DNA of 64,000 nt from Prosopocoilus inquinatus (taxonomy: Eukaryota > Arthropoda > Insecta > Coleoptera > Lucanidae), in assembly GCA_036172665.1 (NCBI GenBank), contig CM069872.1, positions 39,914,101 to 39,978,100 on the forward strand. The letters run 5' to 3'. Both the position numbers and the translations under genes were made by a program. Of the stretch, positions 12,258 through 23,888 are shown piece by piece; positions within the stretch are counted from its first letter, which is position 1; the number at the start of each line of letters is the position of its first letter. The notes beneath the pieces are model-generated. The model had not been told where the DNA came from. It worked only from the letters and a program-made list of their open reading frames with translations, and ran no database searches.

Positions 12258-12970
12258 GTGCCATTTGCGTATAAAATTATTTTATTGCCGTTTGCGTACG
12301 CGGCCAGAGTTGATTCGGAGTAATAATTGATAGTGCCATTTGCGTACCTGTTGCAAAAATCTAATAATCTAACTCGCAGCAATCCATGGAAAATTAACGT
12401 GCGTCTTAACTTGATTGTCTACTTTTTCACTGACATTTGTTGAACGTAAGTAACGTAAGTATCAAATTATTCATTTTCAGTTTTCACGTTAAAATTCTAT
12501 GTGGCAATCTGTTCTTTACGGGACTAAACAAGCTTTGCTAACTAAAAGTTGTTGTTAAAAATAAAATTTTAATTAGTAATATTGCATTGCAAAGCTTGCT
12601 AGAGTGTTTTTTTTTCAACTGTACATACGTTACAATTGTTAGATATTTAAAGTAAATGCATTTAGAAATTCACAAAAAATAAGATGCTTTAAAAAATATG
12701 AACGCAAAGTGGTAAAGCGAAGAAACCAACCCAACCCGACCTAGCCCGATCCAATCCATTTTTTTACAGTGGTTGGGGAATCTTCAAAAGACATCCTGCG
12801 CCAAAAGTACGCAACCAATGTATTGGATTCACCTGACTCTTGTCGAGCGTCTACCAATTAAACCCCTTTCCTCTTTTTTCTAATCTGTGCAGAGGAGACT
12901 GCCTTCCGGCATTTTATTCTCTGCACTTGTTGTCTTTGTTAGTCTTCTCTGTACTCTTTCATCCTCTTAT

Positions 12971-13225
12971 TATCCTCTTCTCTCCTCTTCCAACCCTCTT
13001 CTCTCATCTTTCTTCCTCTTCACTTCTCTTCCTTCTTCTTCTTATCGCCCTTTTCTCTCCTCTCCCAACCCTCTTCTCTCAACTTTCCTCCTCTTCACTT
13101 CTCTTCCTTCCTCCTCTTATCATCCTTTTTTCTCCTCTCCTAACCCTCTTTCTTCAGCTTTCTTACTCTTCACTTCTCTTCCTACCTGTTCTTTTCATCC
13201 TTTTCTCTCCTCCTTCGTCCTATTT
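12971..13225 (+). repeat. Pyrimidine-rich 75-bp minisatellite
   Basis: About four copies of a C/T-only-biased unit containing TTTTCTCTCCTC and CTCTTCACTTCTCTTCC, at near 12971, 13043, 13118 and 13193; the last intervals are 75 bp. The long Ser/Leu/Pro-rich frames here (12840-13399) are a composition effect, not genes. Confidence 0.85.
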
Positions 13226-13417
13226 TTCCTCCTCTTCGCACTTCCTTTTTCCTCTCCAATCTTCTTCCTGCTGCACCTCTTTATCAAAACTTCTTTCTAC
13301 GCCTTCACCCACCCACCATCTGTTTTTCCTCTATACTTTTTTGTCATAATTTGTCTCAGCATATTTGTGACGGCAGTTCACACCATTACCGTCTCTTAAC
13401 TTATCATATGTCGTGTT

Positions 13418-13742
13418 CTCCTTTCCTATACACACGGATTGTGTGTTTCGGAGAGTCGTCCTGCTCATCGCAATAACAGCAGACTCCTTGGTTGGCTGAC
13501 TTCCTCTTTTTCGTTTCTTTCAGATACTTCTCAAAACTGCCATGTATAGTTAGCACATGTGTTACGTAATAATCAGCTTATCTTTCTTTTCTGGTGCACC
13601 ATCTTTCAACATCTTTGATAAAAAACATTGGCCCAACCATCATACTGGTTCCATCTTGCCATCATACGTAAAGCTCTTTTCTTGCCAAGGCCTTTACTTG
13701 GTGTTCTCCTGTGTATATTTTTATACGTTCTACAATCTGTAG
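13418..13742 (-). pseudogene. LINE C-terminal CCHC fragment
   Basis: On the minus strand, blocks typical of the C-terminal end of R1/Jockey-like LINE polyproteins appear in order: 'KKRALRMMARWNQYDGW', 'FIKDVERW', 'ADYYVTHVLTIHGSFEKYL' and 'VCCYCDEQDDSPKHT'. The last resembles the Cys-Cys-His-Cys knuckle, but the final Cys is replaced (HTIRVYR). One frameshift near 13610 and a stop before 'ADYY' break it. It is an orphan tail with no reverse transcriptase attached and lies just inside the right arm of the foldback element. Confidence 0.75.
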
Positions 13743-13852
13743 TCTGATATGCAAATGGCAGTATCAATAATTGTCCGGACTATACCTGACCCGACAACAA
13801 CTCTATCCGTCTACGCAAATGGCACTAAAACTAATTTGTTCGCAAATTGCAC

Positions 13853-16138
13853 GAACGGAAATAGGACAATACCGGCTGTACGATATCGTTGAGTTTCGCT
13901 CTTATTTTACGCTCTTACTATCGTATTAACATCGTCGAATTTGGGTGCCTGTTTGGTAATACATTTCATCGCGCTTTTCGAGGAATTTTAACGTATTAAC
14001 GATAATTTTTACGGTTTTTTAAGAGTCGAATTTCACGTTTTACTTGTTAAAAATTTTATACAGGAGTAATATTCGTTTTAGAGGACACATTTTGATTTAT
14101 TATTTTGTAATAAACGGATATATCCTCGACGAAAACAAAAAAAAAACATCATTTAAGTTAGTTTCGATTTGAGTGAAGTTGACTGCTTTCGTATTTTTTC
14201 TTTATGTAGCAATACTTTTAGTATTCTGTGTGCGTAATTATTTGGTTAATAAACGAGCTGTTCCATCTGTTTTTCTCTTCTTTTTTTATTTACAATGCAG
14301 TGTCTTCAAGAGTAGTTAGTGTATAGGGTGGTTGAGAATAAGGTCTCGTACGCGAGTAAAAGCTTTTGGGACTTTTGCTTACTCACAATAACGTATGTGG
14401 GCCTACTATACGATTTCACTTGCCTTCTTGGAACAGCTCGCGGTAGGTGGAAACCTCTTTACATTTTGTTTTTGCTACCTAAGATCACTTCGTAGCCCAC
14501 CCTGTCTCCCTAAGTTTTGGGTATATCATCCAAGTAGTATTTGAGGCTAAGCAATTCGCAGCAGTTATTTTTCTTTTTTATTTATTTCGTTCCTTAAATT
14601 TCTCTTCCGCTTGTTGTGTTTCATCGGGGAATTCAGTGTACGCAGGTAAGAGCTACCCCGTTATATGTACACAATTATCACCCAACGTGGTAGAGGTAAC
14701 AACTTCAACTTTTATAAAAAGAAACTAATGTTAATCTCGCCTTAATTTAACTCTTTTTTTTTACTATCCTAATTTTCATTATATTTTTCATTCATTTTAC
14801 TAATACTTAATTATTTCTTGGCATTTTTTCATAGTTCGTCCTCACTTCGGTTAAGGATGTCGATTTTATATCTTTTTTTACATCTCCTTTTCATTTGCTA
14901 GGAATTGCTTTGCTGTCGACGGATGTTTTGGTATTTTGCCTTCGTTTTTTTCGTATTCGTACAAAACTGTATCCTACCCGCCGCAAAACCCGTACTTTAT
15001 ATCGTGTTTTTTTTTTAATTTTTAATCAGTTTTCGTCGTTAAATTTGAACTTGAATATTCCATTAACTGAAAAATAAGCCACTGTCCGTAAAGCTAAGAC
15101 ACGTCCAGATTTCATGGGTTTTTCAAGGGTTGATAAAAGGTTATGAATATGAACATTAACTATGGTAGTCTGTCTCTCTCACTTTGTACAAGATGTACAA
15201 ATTTTGACAGATGTAAAACGGCTCTAATGTAGATCAGAATTTATTTCGACATCATTGCTTGGTGGCTACGATGTGTGCTTAATTTGGATCCACCTTAACG
15301 TTTTTGCTTTTGCTTCGCTGTCTCATTAAGTCCAAACACGAAAATACGAAGTAGAAACACACACGAAGATACGAAGTCAAGACCTCTAATCAACTGAAAA
15401 GCGAATAAATAAAATATGGATGTAACTTTGATGACGAAACCGCGTAAAGTAACGACTTTGGAGGGATCGGAAACAGAAAACTTGTACGAGATTACTTAAC
15501 GAATGGTTACACCGATACAAGTGACACATTCTAATTTGTTATAATAGAGAGTTCAAGACGTCTTACGCGCGATCTTATCTTCGAAATTATGCGCGCTTAT
15601 ATTACAATGACAAATGTTTAATATTGCGGGCGATAACAGTCGTGTAACATTTAAATTAAGCACGGATCAATTTAAATTCAAATTTCGCGGGCGTGGGCAT
15701 CAAGCGAATTACACCAAAGCATTTTTTTTATCTACAGTCGATTTTATGTACCTACGAAGTTGGACTTCTGTATTAATTGTTTTGCATTAGGTGTTGTTTT
15801 CCATGAATTTTCTAGTCTTTTGTAAATCAGAGTGTCATGATATCATACGTTACAATGTAATTCTCCGTACATTCCTAGAAAGTATACGATTTTTTGCAAA
15901 GATGCAGAAATTGGATGCACAGGTTAAATCGAATAAAATACATGTTTCCGTTTATATGTTTGCCGGCATTTATTAATACTAGTTCGGGTTTCAATAAAAA
16001 GAGTGAAACTGTGGCCCCTAGTCAAAAGAAATTCACGAGATTTATCGCCGAGCGACTTTTTTCTCCAGTCATAAGAAACAAAAAAATGAAATCGACTACA
16101 AAACAGATTTGTTGAGCGTTGTATGGGGAAATATTAAA
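13853..16138. other. AT-rich DNA, no gene seen
   Basis: Short unsupported frames only. 15540-15720 is a less AT-rich patch (CGCGCGATCTTATC, TTTAAATTAAGCACGG) resembling the regulatory-looking islands. A weak 188-bp inverted pair at 14325-14512 is listed among the rejected items. Confidence 0.4.
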
Positions 16139-16146
16139 TATATTAT

Positions 16147-16681
16147 CAGGCCTGGGCGCATTTTAGGCGGAAGGTTTCGTTAAATATACGAGGAACTACT
16201 AATATACTGAAGCGATCATAGTCTGAAAAAGTTCTAATCTTTAACGCGCCTGCCCTGTAAAAACAAAACAATAAACCAGTCGAAGCCCGAGAAGTCTATT
16301 CGGCAAGCAATAACCACAACTGTTCTGGTCGACTGAATATAAAAACTTGTTTACATAATCGATTCATTCCGAAATAAACTGGCATTCTTTTTGCAGTGAT
16401 GGCGCTCTAATTGATATGAATTAAATGTATTATGCCAGTCTTTTTAAAAGTTATATTAAAGAATTATAATGTTTTCATATTTATTAATTTGAAGGAAGCT
16501 ATAAAGGCAATTATGTTTCACACGTAATTTACATTAAACGGTTGCTTCTGATGCAATGGGTGCGAGGGTGAGAATGCTTCGGTTATAAAAGTCGTTCAGC
16601 GGCAACGTTGAAATCTGCGCCGATGCTTTGTTTATCTTTATACTGGTTTTTACCAGATATCCTAGGAATGTTCGACCCTTA
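16147..16681 (+). mobile_element. Small DNA element, copy 1 (8-bp TSD)
   Basis: Begins CAGGCCTGGGCGC and ends GTTCGACCCTTA. It is bounded by the direct repeat TATATTAT (16139-16146 and 16682-16689). Its inverted counterpart at 61315-61891 is similar over the full length and has its own, different target duplication, so both ends are confirmed. No coding capacity. An 8-bp duplication suggests a hAT-type origin, although the termini match each other poorly. Confidence 0.8.
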
Positions 16682-16689
16682 TATATTAT

Positions 16690-17792
16690 ACATTATACAT
16701 CTAAACACTACACATAGTATACTTTCTGTTATTTCTACGCATAGTTTACTTTCTGTTAAATTAAACTCTAAATTTTACCACGTGACATTGACATAAAACA
16801 AGAATTGTGTAAGTAAAAACCGAAAGATGTAAACAAATTCTGTTTGCACGTAATTAAAAGCAACTTGATCGATTGCGTAAGTGGCGATATAACAAATATT
16901 TACTCAACGTAATATGCATTACAACCATTAGTGAGATTATTCATTCTAAAAGCGGTTGCCCGTACATATGAAAGACAACGTTCATTTCCTCAATAAAAAT
17001 AACACGCCATTAAATTATTATGAACGTGTGTGTGTGCAGGTGATAACTGTTTTTAGAAAATTTCATTAGGAATCATAAAACGACCGGCCAAAGGCGAAGC
17101 AAATATAGTACTAAAAACGCATGTTATTATTATTTACTGTTAGTAAATTTAATTCACTGATTTTAAAGTAAGAGAAAGAAATTTTCATTGGGAATAATAA
17201 TAAAAGCCGTAGAGGATTTTATACGAGTATTATTATTTTCATTAATATGCAGGTGGTAAAGCAATAAATTATTACTATTACGCAGTGCCTAGCTAAAAGC
17301 AGCAGGCTATTCGAAGTCAGTCTATAAAGTTTATTAGAAGGTGTAATTAAAATGCAAAAAGTTGAAATAATAATTGAATTCTGTTGCAATATTATCTATT
17401 TATTTATTTATTTTGTAATTAAAATGTGTTGAAATTAAAATTTGAGGAAGTTGTTTTGTATTTTTTAAATTTGTTCTCTTCTCGAATATAAGTTACGAAT
17501 TGCAAGAATCGTCCGCTGGAGGAATTTTGCTTTTTTTGGTGGAATTTCACGCTTGTGTGGACTTGCTACTGCATAAAAGCTCGTCTCCTGGTGGCGCTTA
17601 AATATTTCGACGTTGTGTAACGGTACGAGAAGGCACAGTAGACAGACAGATTTTATTTATTTCATTTAAGAATTCGTTTTATTCGCTTTGGCGTTGTTTC
17701 AAAAATATTATAAGATTTAAATTTCTCTTCTCAATTAAATTCGTTGTAAAACAATAAATATAGTCTCATCAAGCTCACAATAGATCTGGGTA
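16690..17792. other. AT-rich DNA, no gene seen
   Basis: Contains short TA-rich direct repeats (ACATAGTATACTTTCTGTTA and a close copy just after) near 16710-16760. No family motif. Confidence 0.4.
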
Positions 17793-20183
17793 GGGGAAAG
17801 ACGGGTAAAGTGAAATAGCTGGGCCAAGTAATTTTTTCTTTTTCATTTTTGTGTATTGGCGGGCTGTCATTTTGCGACGATGATTTGTTAGATTTATATA
17901 ACTGGCTACCCTGGGTGCAATACGGTGACGATCTGTCAAGAAATACGGAAAAATTGTTGGTAAACGTGTTTTCGCTGTAAAAATTGTAAGTTTGCTTCTA
18001 CCTTTCGTAACGTTTGTTGTTGTTATGTTAACTACATAATTAGTTTTATTGTTTGTGTTTGCAAATGTTAGAGTCTATAGGATATAACCATGTATAAATA
18101 TATTCCCTCTATGGCGTGATTTGTTGTATTTTGATCTTCCTTCGCATATTGTCGGGCAAAATGGAAAGCGACATTGGCGGGCAATTTGAAATACATTTCA
18201 TTTTGCCCGCTTCTTCAAAAATCATTATTCAGTCGATGTTTTTACGTCACTTGGGTCTAAGATGGTGCACAAATACAAACGAAAATCCAACCAACAAGCA
18301 TGGGACAAAAGTTAAATGGTTCCGGCTTTAACCGCTGTTAGAGAAGGAATTTCAATAAATGCAGCCGCGAAAACGCCTGATGTTCATGTTGCGACATTAT
18401 TTAGAAGACTGAAGAGGCCTGGTGATGGAGCTAAAAAAGGTTTAGGTAGATATCGTCCAGTTTTTAGTGAAGACCAAGAAAATCTTCTATTCAAGTATCT
18501 CCTAGAATGGAAAAGCGCATTTTTGGTTTGACAAGAGCAGATCTTAGATCCCTGGCTTTTCAATTTGCAGAACGAAATCAAATTGCACATCCTTTTAATA
18601 AAGGAAATCAAAAAGCAGGAATGTGTTCTTACACCGACATTCAGAATTGTCTTTACGGCTCCCAGAAAACACTTCAACAGCTCGAGCTTCTGCTTTTAAC
18701 GAAGTTAACGTTAATAAATATTTCGATCTTTTAGAAAATTTATATGAAACTCTTACATTCCGGACAGAATATATAATTGCGATGAAACTGGGAACAGCAC
18801 AGTACCCAACAGGCCATCTAAGATATCTCAAAAAGGAAAGAAGCAGGTGAGCGTTTTGTCATCAGCTGAGAGAAGCACCCTGGTTACAGCCGAAATTTGC
18901 TTCAGGGCTGCTGGAAATTATATTCCTCCAGCACTCATTTTTCTCAGAGTCCGGGCTAATCCCCTATTTGAAAAGGGCGTGCCTCCGAACGCCAAAATCT
19001 TTACTCACCCATCTGGTTGGATGCAGTCAAATATTTTCGTGGAATGGTTTCATCATTTTTTAAAATATTCGAAACCTCCAGTGGATGAGCGCGTTTTATT
19101 AATACTTGATGGTCATGCAACGCACGTTAACAATTTGGAGGTATTGCTGGCAAAAGAAAATAATGTGGACGTATTGGTGTTACCACCCCGATTGTACACA
19201 TCGACTACAGCCCCTAAATGTCGCTTTCATGTATCCACTCTCAACATATTATGAACAGGCTGTAAGGGTATGGCTAAGAGAGAACCCTGGTAAAATAGTA
19301 ACGATTCATGAGGTTGGAGCTCTAATTGGGAGTGCATACATAAAAGCCGCCACCTTACAAAATGCGATCTCAGGTTAAAAAAAAAACGGGAATATATACT
19401 TTCGAAAGAATCATTGCAGCAGATGTCTTTTCCGCGGCAGAAACAGCAAATCGTTCGATCACTATTAGTGAGAATAATGTTGAAGGGCTGTCATGTTCTA
19501 CTACCACGAATGCAGTCATATCGCCTAACGACATTCTGCCCATTCCACATCTTGAAAAAAATAACGTAGATGGAAGACGAATGCCACGCAAGCGTAAGAG
19601 TCGAAGGGGGACAACTGTCATTGCCACCAGTACACCCGCTATCGAAGAACTAAAAAGAAAAAAAAAACAGAGGAAAAAGCAAAGTCTGAAAAGATTTCAA
19701 AAAAGAAAGTTGAGGAAGTAAAAAAGCAAATCTTTTCATTCGATTCTGAAGGTGAGTGTGACAACGTAAGCCTGAATTTGGACGACAGTGACTCTGACTT
19801 GGTCGAAGAGGGCTACATGGACGCAAAGAGTATCGTAACACTGACACCATACTTACTTGATGAAGGTACTTGGGTGATTGTAAAGTATGAAGGAAACGGT
19901 TTTCCAGGATTTGTCAGAAAAAGTCCAATAGTGAAGTAACAATAAAATGCCTGGAAAAAAAACAAAAATATTTCCGTTAGCCGGCAGGGGACGACATACT
20001 CTGTTATACATATGAGGACTTATGCGTGATTATTAAAGAGCCAAAAGCACTAAGAAGAGGATTTTTGGACGTCCCAGAGTTGTGCCAACATGTAGATATT
20101 TAAAACCATAATAAAAAAGTTCTCGTTTGGGAGTTATGATTTAATTTCACTTTGCCCCCCGCAGAATTTCAGTTTGCCCGCCT
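17793..20183 (+). mobile_element. pogo-type DNA transposon
   Basis: The left end has GGGTAAAGTGAAAT (17803-17816). The right end has its inverse as ATTTCACTTTGCCC and a second related block AATTTCAGTTTGCCCGCC ending at 20183. Between them lies a pogo transposase. TIR-like motifs recur inside the left end at 18153-18167, 18176-18191 and, inverted, 18196-18210. They could be extra transposase-binding sites. The length of about 2.4 kb fits the family; exact ends are approximate. Confidence 0.65.
18262..19939 (+). pseudogene. pogo transposase
   Basis: Starts at ATG 18262 with 'MVHKYKRKS', the usual opening, then a stop and the pipsqueak-type HTH 'AVREGISINAAAKTPDVHVATL'-like region (18316-18530). 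A second segment has 'FGLTRADLRSLAFQFAERN'. The catalytic core follows: 'CDETG' with the first Asp at 18781-18783, 'SGWMQSNIF', and 'LILDGHATH' with the second Asp at 19108-19110. The third acid is altered: 'LQPLNV' has AAT (Asn) at 19217-19219, where Asp is expected. The tail includes 'KTGIYTFERIIAADVF' and a basic patch, and ends 'GTWVIVKYEGNGFPGF'. At least four frame breaks plus the Asn change make it inactive. Confidence 0.88.
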
Positions 20184-20465
20184 AAAGTGTCTGGTGGCTC
20201 TGCTTAGCACTATCCGTCTCATTTCAATCTGGCTTATAACAATATTTCATTTCGCTCTTTCGATTTTATTAATTGCCCAACAGAATATCATTTCCAATTA
20301 GAGGTCTATAATACAAAAGTTAAACGCCACTAATAAAATGGAAGTAATTACAAGAAATTAATCGTGGTTACTTAAAAAGAAAACCTTAAATAATTTAGTG
20401 GCATTAAGGGGCCGTTTCACAATCACTTAACCATCTCTCGCGGGGCAAGGGTGCAGGATGTAACA

Positions 20466-21514
20466 CACAGAAGGCGGGGCTACAAGGAGATGCCAAATCA
20501 CGCGAAATCGATTCATCGTGTACTTTCATTGAAAATCGTTCGATTTTCAGAATTTTTTCAGTTTTACCAACGGCTTTACCTTGAGTTTTACCGCGAAAAT
20601 TTAAAATTTATTACAGAGAGGGAGAAACATGTATTCGGAAATGAAACGAAACTAGGGCTGCGAGAATTTATCGATATATCGATATTATCGATAATTATCG
20701 AATAACGATATTTCCATTTAAGATATCGATAATATCAATATATGTGGGATTTATCGATATTATTGTTGGTATCGCTGTATCGATATTATCGGTGGTATCG
20801 ATATTATCAATAACGTAATTTTCCTGAAAATAATAATCAATCATATTTTATTACCTATTTCAGTTTTTACCAAAACTGTTATTGGACAATTTATGCACGT
20901 CATAATTATTAATTTTTGGATCGTTTATTTTTCAAGATCAAAACCATTTAAAGAAAGTAAATTACTAATTATATCTGGTACCGTCGCTATTGTATTCTGT
21001 GGCGTTCAAATCAATTCGCCTAATTCGCACTAAACCTCAGTTTTCATATATGGCAAGTGATCATGACTCATGGTCACGATATAAAGAAAATTCTTAAATA
21101 TTTCAATTAATTTTTAGTCTAGTCAAAGTTTATAAATATCAAAATGAAACTAAAGTTCTTTTAACGTTCGTGGAATTGGCACTTATTCGTGTCTTCACAC
21201 ATTTTGGGACGAAGACTGTTCTTTTTTGCTTTTAATTTTTATTGTTATGATTGGGGAAAACAATGAATTCTGATACTGATGGATACGCGATTTCATAATT
21301 TCAAGAAAAGTTATGAAATAATATATCTGAGTACTTTGGGCGTTTAGAACGAAAAAAAAAATATACAAAATCACTTACACATTGAGAGAAAGAATTTTAC
21401 CCAAAGTGCGCTTTTTTTCAGTTTCTGGACAAGCCCCCAGGTCAGAGAATTTTAGGCATACCGGAAATTCCCCAGCCGTAAAATGTAAAATAAAAATAAG
21501 CCCCGCCTTCTGTG
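20466..21514. repeat. 16-bp inverted repeat pair, possible element ends
   Basis: CACAGAAGGCGGGGCT (20466-20481) and its exact complement (21499-21514) lie 1,017 bp apart. Flanking bases also match partly (GGAGATGCC near each arm). They could be termini of a non-autonomous element enclosing the TATCGATA cluster. No duplication was identified. Confidence 0.45.
20653..20812 (+). repeat. TATCGATA-rich hAT-like terminus
   Basis: TAGGGCTG, a typical hAT-like end, is followed by dense ATCGATA/TATCGAT motifs over 150 bp. Such runs are common in subterminal regions of hAT MITEs. The same motif is also the DREF-binding site in flies, so a regulatory reading is possible but less likely. Confidence 0.55.
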
Positions 21515-21855
21515 GCATCTCCGATTGCCTTCGATAGAGGGCAGCAGTTTGCAACTACTAATTATAAAATTCTTCATAAAATTAGTTGCTTTATCTCGGA
21601 AAGTTAATTTTAAGTTGAAAATCGACTTCTATAAGTAATAAAAATTATAAAAATTATTAGAAAATATTAAAAATGACTTTCCGAAATTCCTTATTAAAAA
21701 ACAAAACGAAAATGTTAAAACTATTCGATGATCAGATCAGTAGTTTTAGCGTAATTCTTGAACTAGGAAAGTGGCATAATGATGGCGACTGAAACGGGCT
21801 CTTAACAGAACAGTGAACAATAGGTGCTCTTCACATCACATTCGTCCTAAATTTC
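20813..21855. other. AT-rich DNA, no gene seen
   Basis: Only short frames. It contains the right arm of the 16-bp inverted pair. Confidence 0.35.
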
Positions 21856-22735
21856 TTAACAGCGAAGAGGTGATTTGTTCCTAGCAGTCAGTCTAGGGGT
21901 GTGGATGTTCACACGAGCCAGCAGATCCATGCAGTCGGATCCTGTTGTTCTTAAGTGTCTCCATGAAAACTGCACTACAACTTCCCTACGAGCACTCAAA
22001 GATTCAAAGCCACGACGCTCCAGGAGACAAGAGTGCTCAATGCCACGTGCTTGATAGATACCATCGATTTTAAATGACAAGAACTTCAAGAACTTTTTCT
22101 GAACTATTTCCACCATTAGGTGATGAACTGCATGAAATGGATACCATATAATGGTAGCGTATTCTAATTTAAATGAAACGAAGGAGTTGAAAAGAATCAC
22201 TACTATCGTTTCAGTATGGCTAAACTCCTTCCAGATTCTCATTATTATACCCAGTGATCTAGAAGCAGCAGAGCACATGTCAAATGTATGGTCAGAGAAA
22301 TGCAGCTGAACCTCTAAATCTCTTACGAACTTCTTCTGAGCGATCGCACCATTAATAAAATAAACTGAACAAATAGCACTCAGTTTCTGGCTATAAGAGA
22401 TAAAACAACATTTAGAAATGTTAAGATGAAGCTTGTTAATCCTACACCATTTAGCTATGACATTTAAACTGACTTGAAGGTAATCGACGTCCAAAGGGCA
22501 AGAAATTTCATGATGAATCCTGAGATCATCAGCATACGCTAAGACTGAAGAAGGAATCGATGTTATAAAGTAATACATATGTTAAACAGAACAGGCTCAT
22601 GATTGGACCCCTGAGGTACTTCAGAGCCAAACATAAATAATTCAGATTGTTTCAGCTATCTCTTGAGAAATAATTGCTAATTTTGTGGTGGTGGTGCGAC
22701 CGGACATAAAACATGTTTATAAGGAGGTATATGTA
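21856..22735 (-). pseudogene. LINE reverse-transcriptase fragment
   Basis: On the minus strand a 240-codon open frame (22578-21856) contains the catalytic box 'VLAYADDLRIHHEI', then 'WCRINKLHLNISKCCFISYS', 'RDLEVQL' and 'FNSFVSFKLEYATIIWYPF', in the order of the palm and thumb of Jockey/CR1-like reverse transcriptases. Upstream in another frame (about 22660-22590) is 'GSEVPQGSNHEPVLF', the VPQGS block. The endonuclease and N-terminal fingers are missing and one frameshift separates the two parts. This is a 5' truncated, dead copy, different from the 5.5-kb LINE. Confidence 0.87.
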
Positions 22736-22763
22736 TAGACTCTAGTCTGGTCCAATCACTATA

Positions 22764-22980
22764 CAGAGTGCTGCATTTTTGAAAAGCAACATTATTTAAA
22801 CGTGGTCGTATATATTGGCTTTCCTAATTATTTTACAACAAAAATCCATTTAGTTTTTTTAAGGCACTCTTCAAGATGAATTTGTCTGTGAAATTTGAGA
22901 ATTTTTCATACGCTGAGTTTTAAGGTATTTAGAAAAAGATTCTGCAACTTAAGTCAATTTATAGCAAACTATCAGCACAG
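22764..22980 (+). repeat. Truncated copy of the CAGGGTGCTGCA MITE
   Basis: Matches the left half of the full MITE at 52163-52609: CAGAGTGCTGCATTTTTGAA start, then ATTGGCTTTCCTAATTATTT and TCTTCAAGATGAAT. The right terminus is absent. Confidence 0.7.
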
Positions 22981-23284
22981 TGGATCATGCCGCTTCGCAG
23001 AAGTATATTGTTCTAAAATCAAATTTATCTGTAAAAAAATAGAACATGTTCTAAATTTCTAAATAAGCAAAATACTGTTATCTCAAGTGTATTTGCGAAA
23101 CTGAACCACAGTTTTAAAATGGCCTTTAGAATAGATATCCAATTTTCATATCTCTTAGATTTTTTGTTTTTCGTTTTTGTTAATTAATAAAACCATCAGT
23201 TCTAGAACACTCGCAGACTATTCCCTTCATCTCATATACAGATAAGGAAGGCAGTGTCACTTAAAGTAGCAAATTTTTAATCAT
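22981..23284. other. AT-rich DNA, nothing recognised
   Basis: No coding or repeat signature identified. Confidence 0.4.
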
Positions 23285-23505
23285 AGTGTTACAGCCGTGA
23301 CGCGCAAACAGATCTATTTTTAGCATCAGTCACGCCACCTGGCGTCACAGAACGTTACCGAAGCTACGCGGTCATTCTAGTAAGTTCGGGCAAAAGAGGG
23401 CTCTGCTATAAAAGCCGTATGATCCGCCATGAGTTTAGTTATTAAGTTAGCCAGCGAAGGGTTCGTACCTCCAATAAATAGAAAGTACATTTTGTAAAAG
23501 TGTTA
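23285..23505 (+). repeat. Possible solo LTR
   Basis: Begins AGTGTTACAGCCGTGACG, has TATAAAAG at 23407-23414 followed by a GAGTTTAGTTATTAAG-type leader, and an AATAAA signal at 23473-23478. This promoter-then-polyadenylation order fits an LTR. AGTGTTA recurs at 23499-23505. There is no coding region, primer site or second copy in the window. Confidence 0.35.
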
Positions 23506-23888
23506 TTTGATAGACAAGCTCATTATAACTGTGTCGTTAATTGTGTAAAGCGACAGCTTGTAATTAAAGCGTTCTGAAATTAAACGACTGTAATTTGTGA
23601 ACCCCCAAATTCCTAACAGTAAATTCGTATCGTAAGCGTTCGCAGCTCCTATCCCCCCTCTATCATTTACGGGCATTTCAGTAGACGCACGTATGTAGAG
23701 TACTGCTTTTTGCATTCAATTGTTATTATTATAATCACATTAGTTATACAGAAAAATTCAAAACGCGAGGTGGTATTTTGGTGGCTATTGTCACGTTTAA
23801 AAAATTATGATCTAAATTACTTTTTTACTTTTGGAGTTACACAAAATTTAACGACGTTTACAGATCAGAGTTCTGTTTGGTCAATGGA

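Larger units (their letters stand above)
12258..13852. mobile_element. Foldback-type element with octamer-motif arms
   Basis: The left arm (12258-12348) and right arm (13746-13852) align as inverted copies. Each carries three spaced copies of a GTGCCATTTGCGTA-like motif, and shared spacer text such as GAGTTG and AATAATTGATA. The right arm contains a perfect octamer ATGCAAAT (13749-13756). About 1.4 kb of unrelated DNA lies between the arms: a pyrimidine minisatellite and a LINE fragment. No transposase or clear target duplication is visible, so the element type is inferred from the arm structure. Confidence 0.55.

Noticed and set aside
12840..13399. Two overlapping long Ser/Leu-rich frames (about 170 codons)
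   Set aside because: They are produced by the C/T-only minisatellite; both frames repeat with the 75-bp unit and have no other content.
14325..14512. Possible 188-bp MITE (TATAGGGTGGTTGA facing TAGCCCACCCTGTC)
   Set aside because: Only about 9 matching bases at the ends and no inner arm similarity, so chance cannot be excluded.
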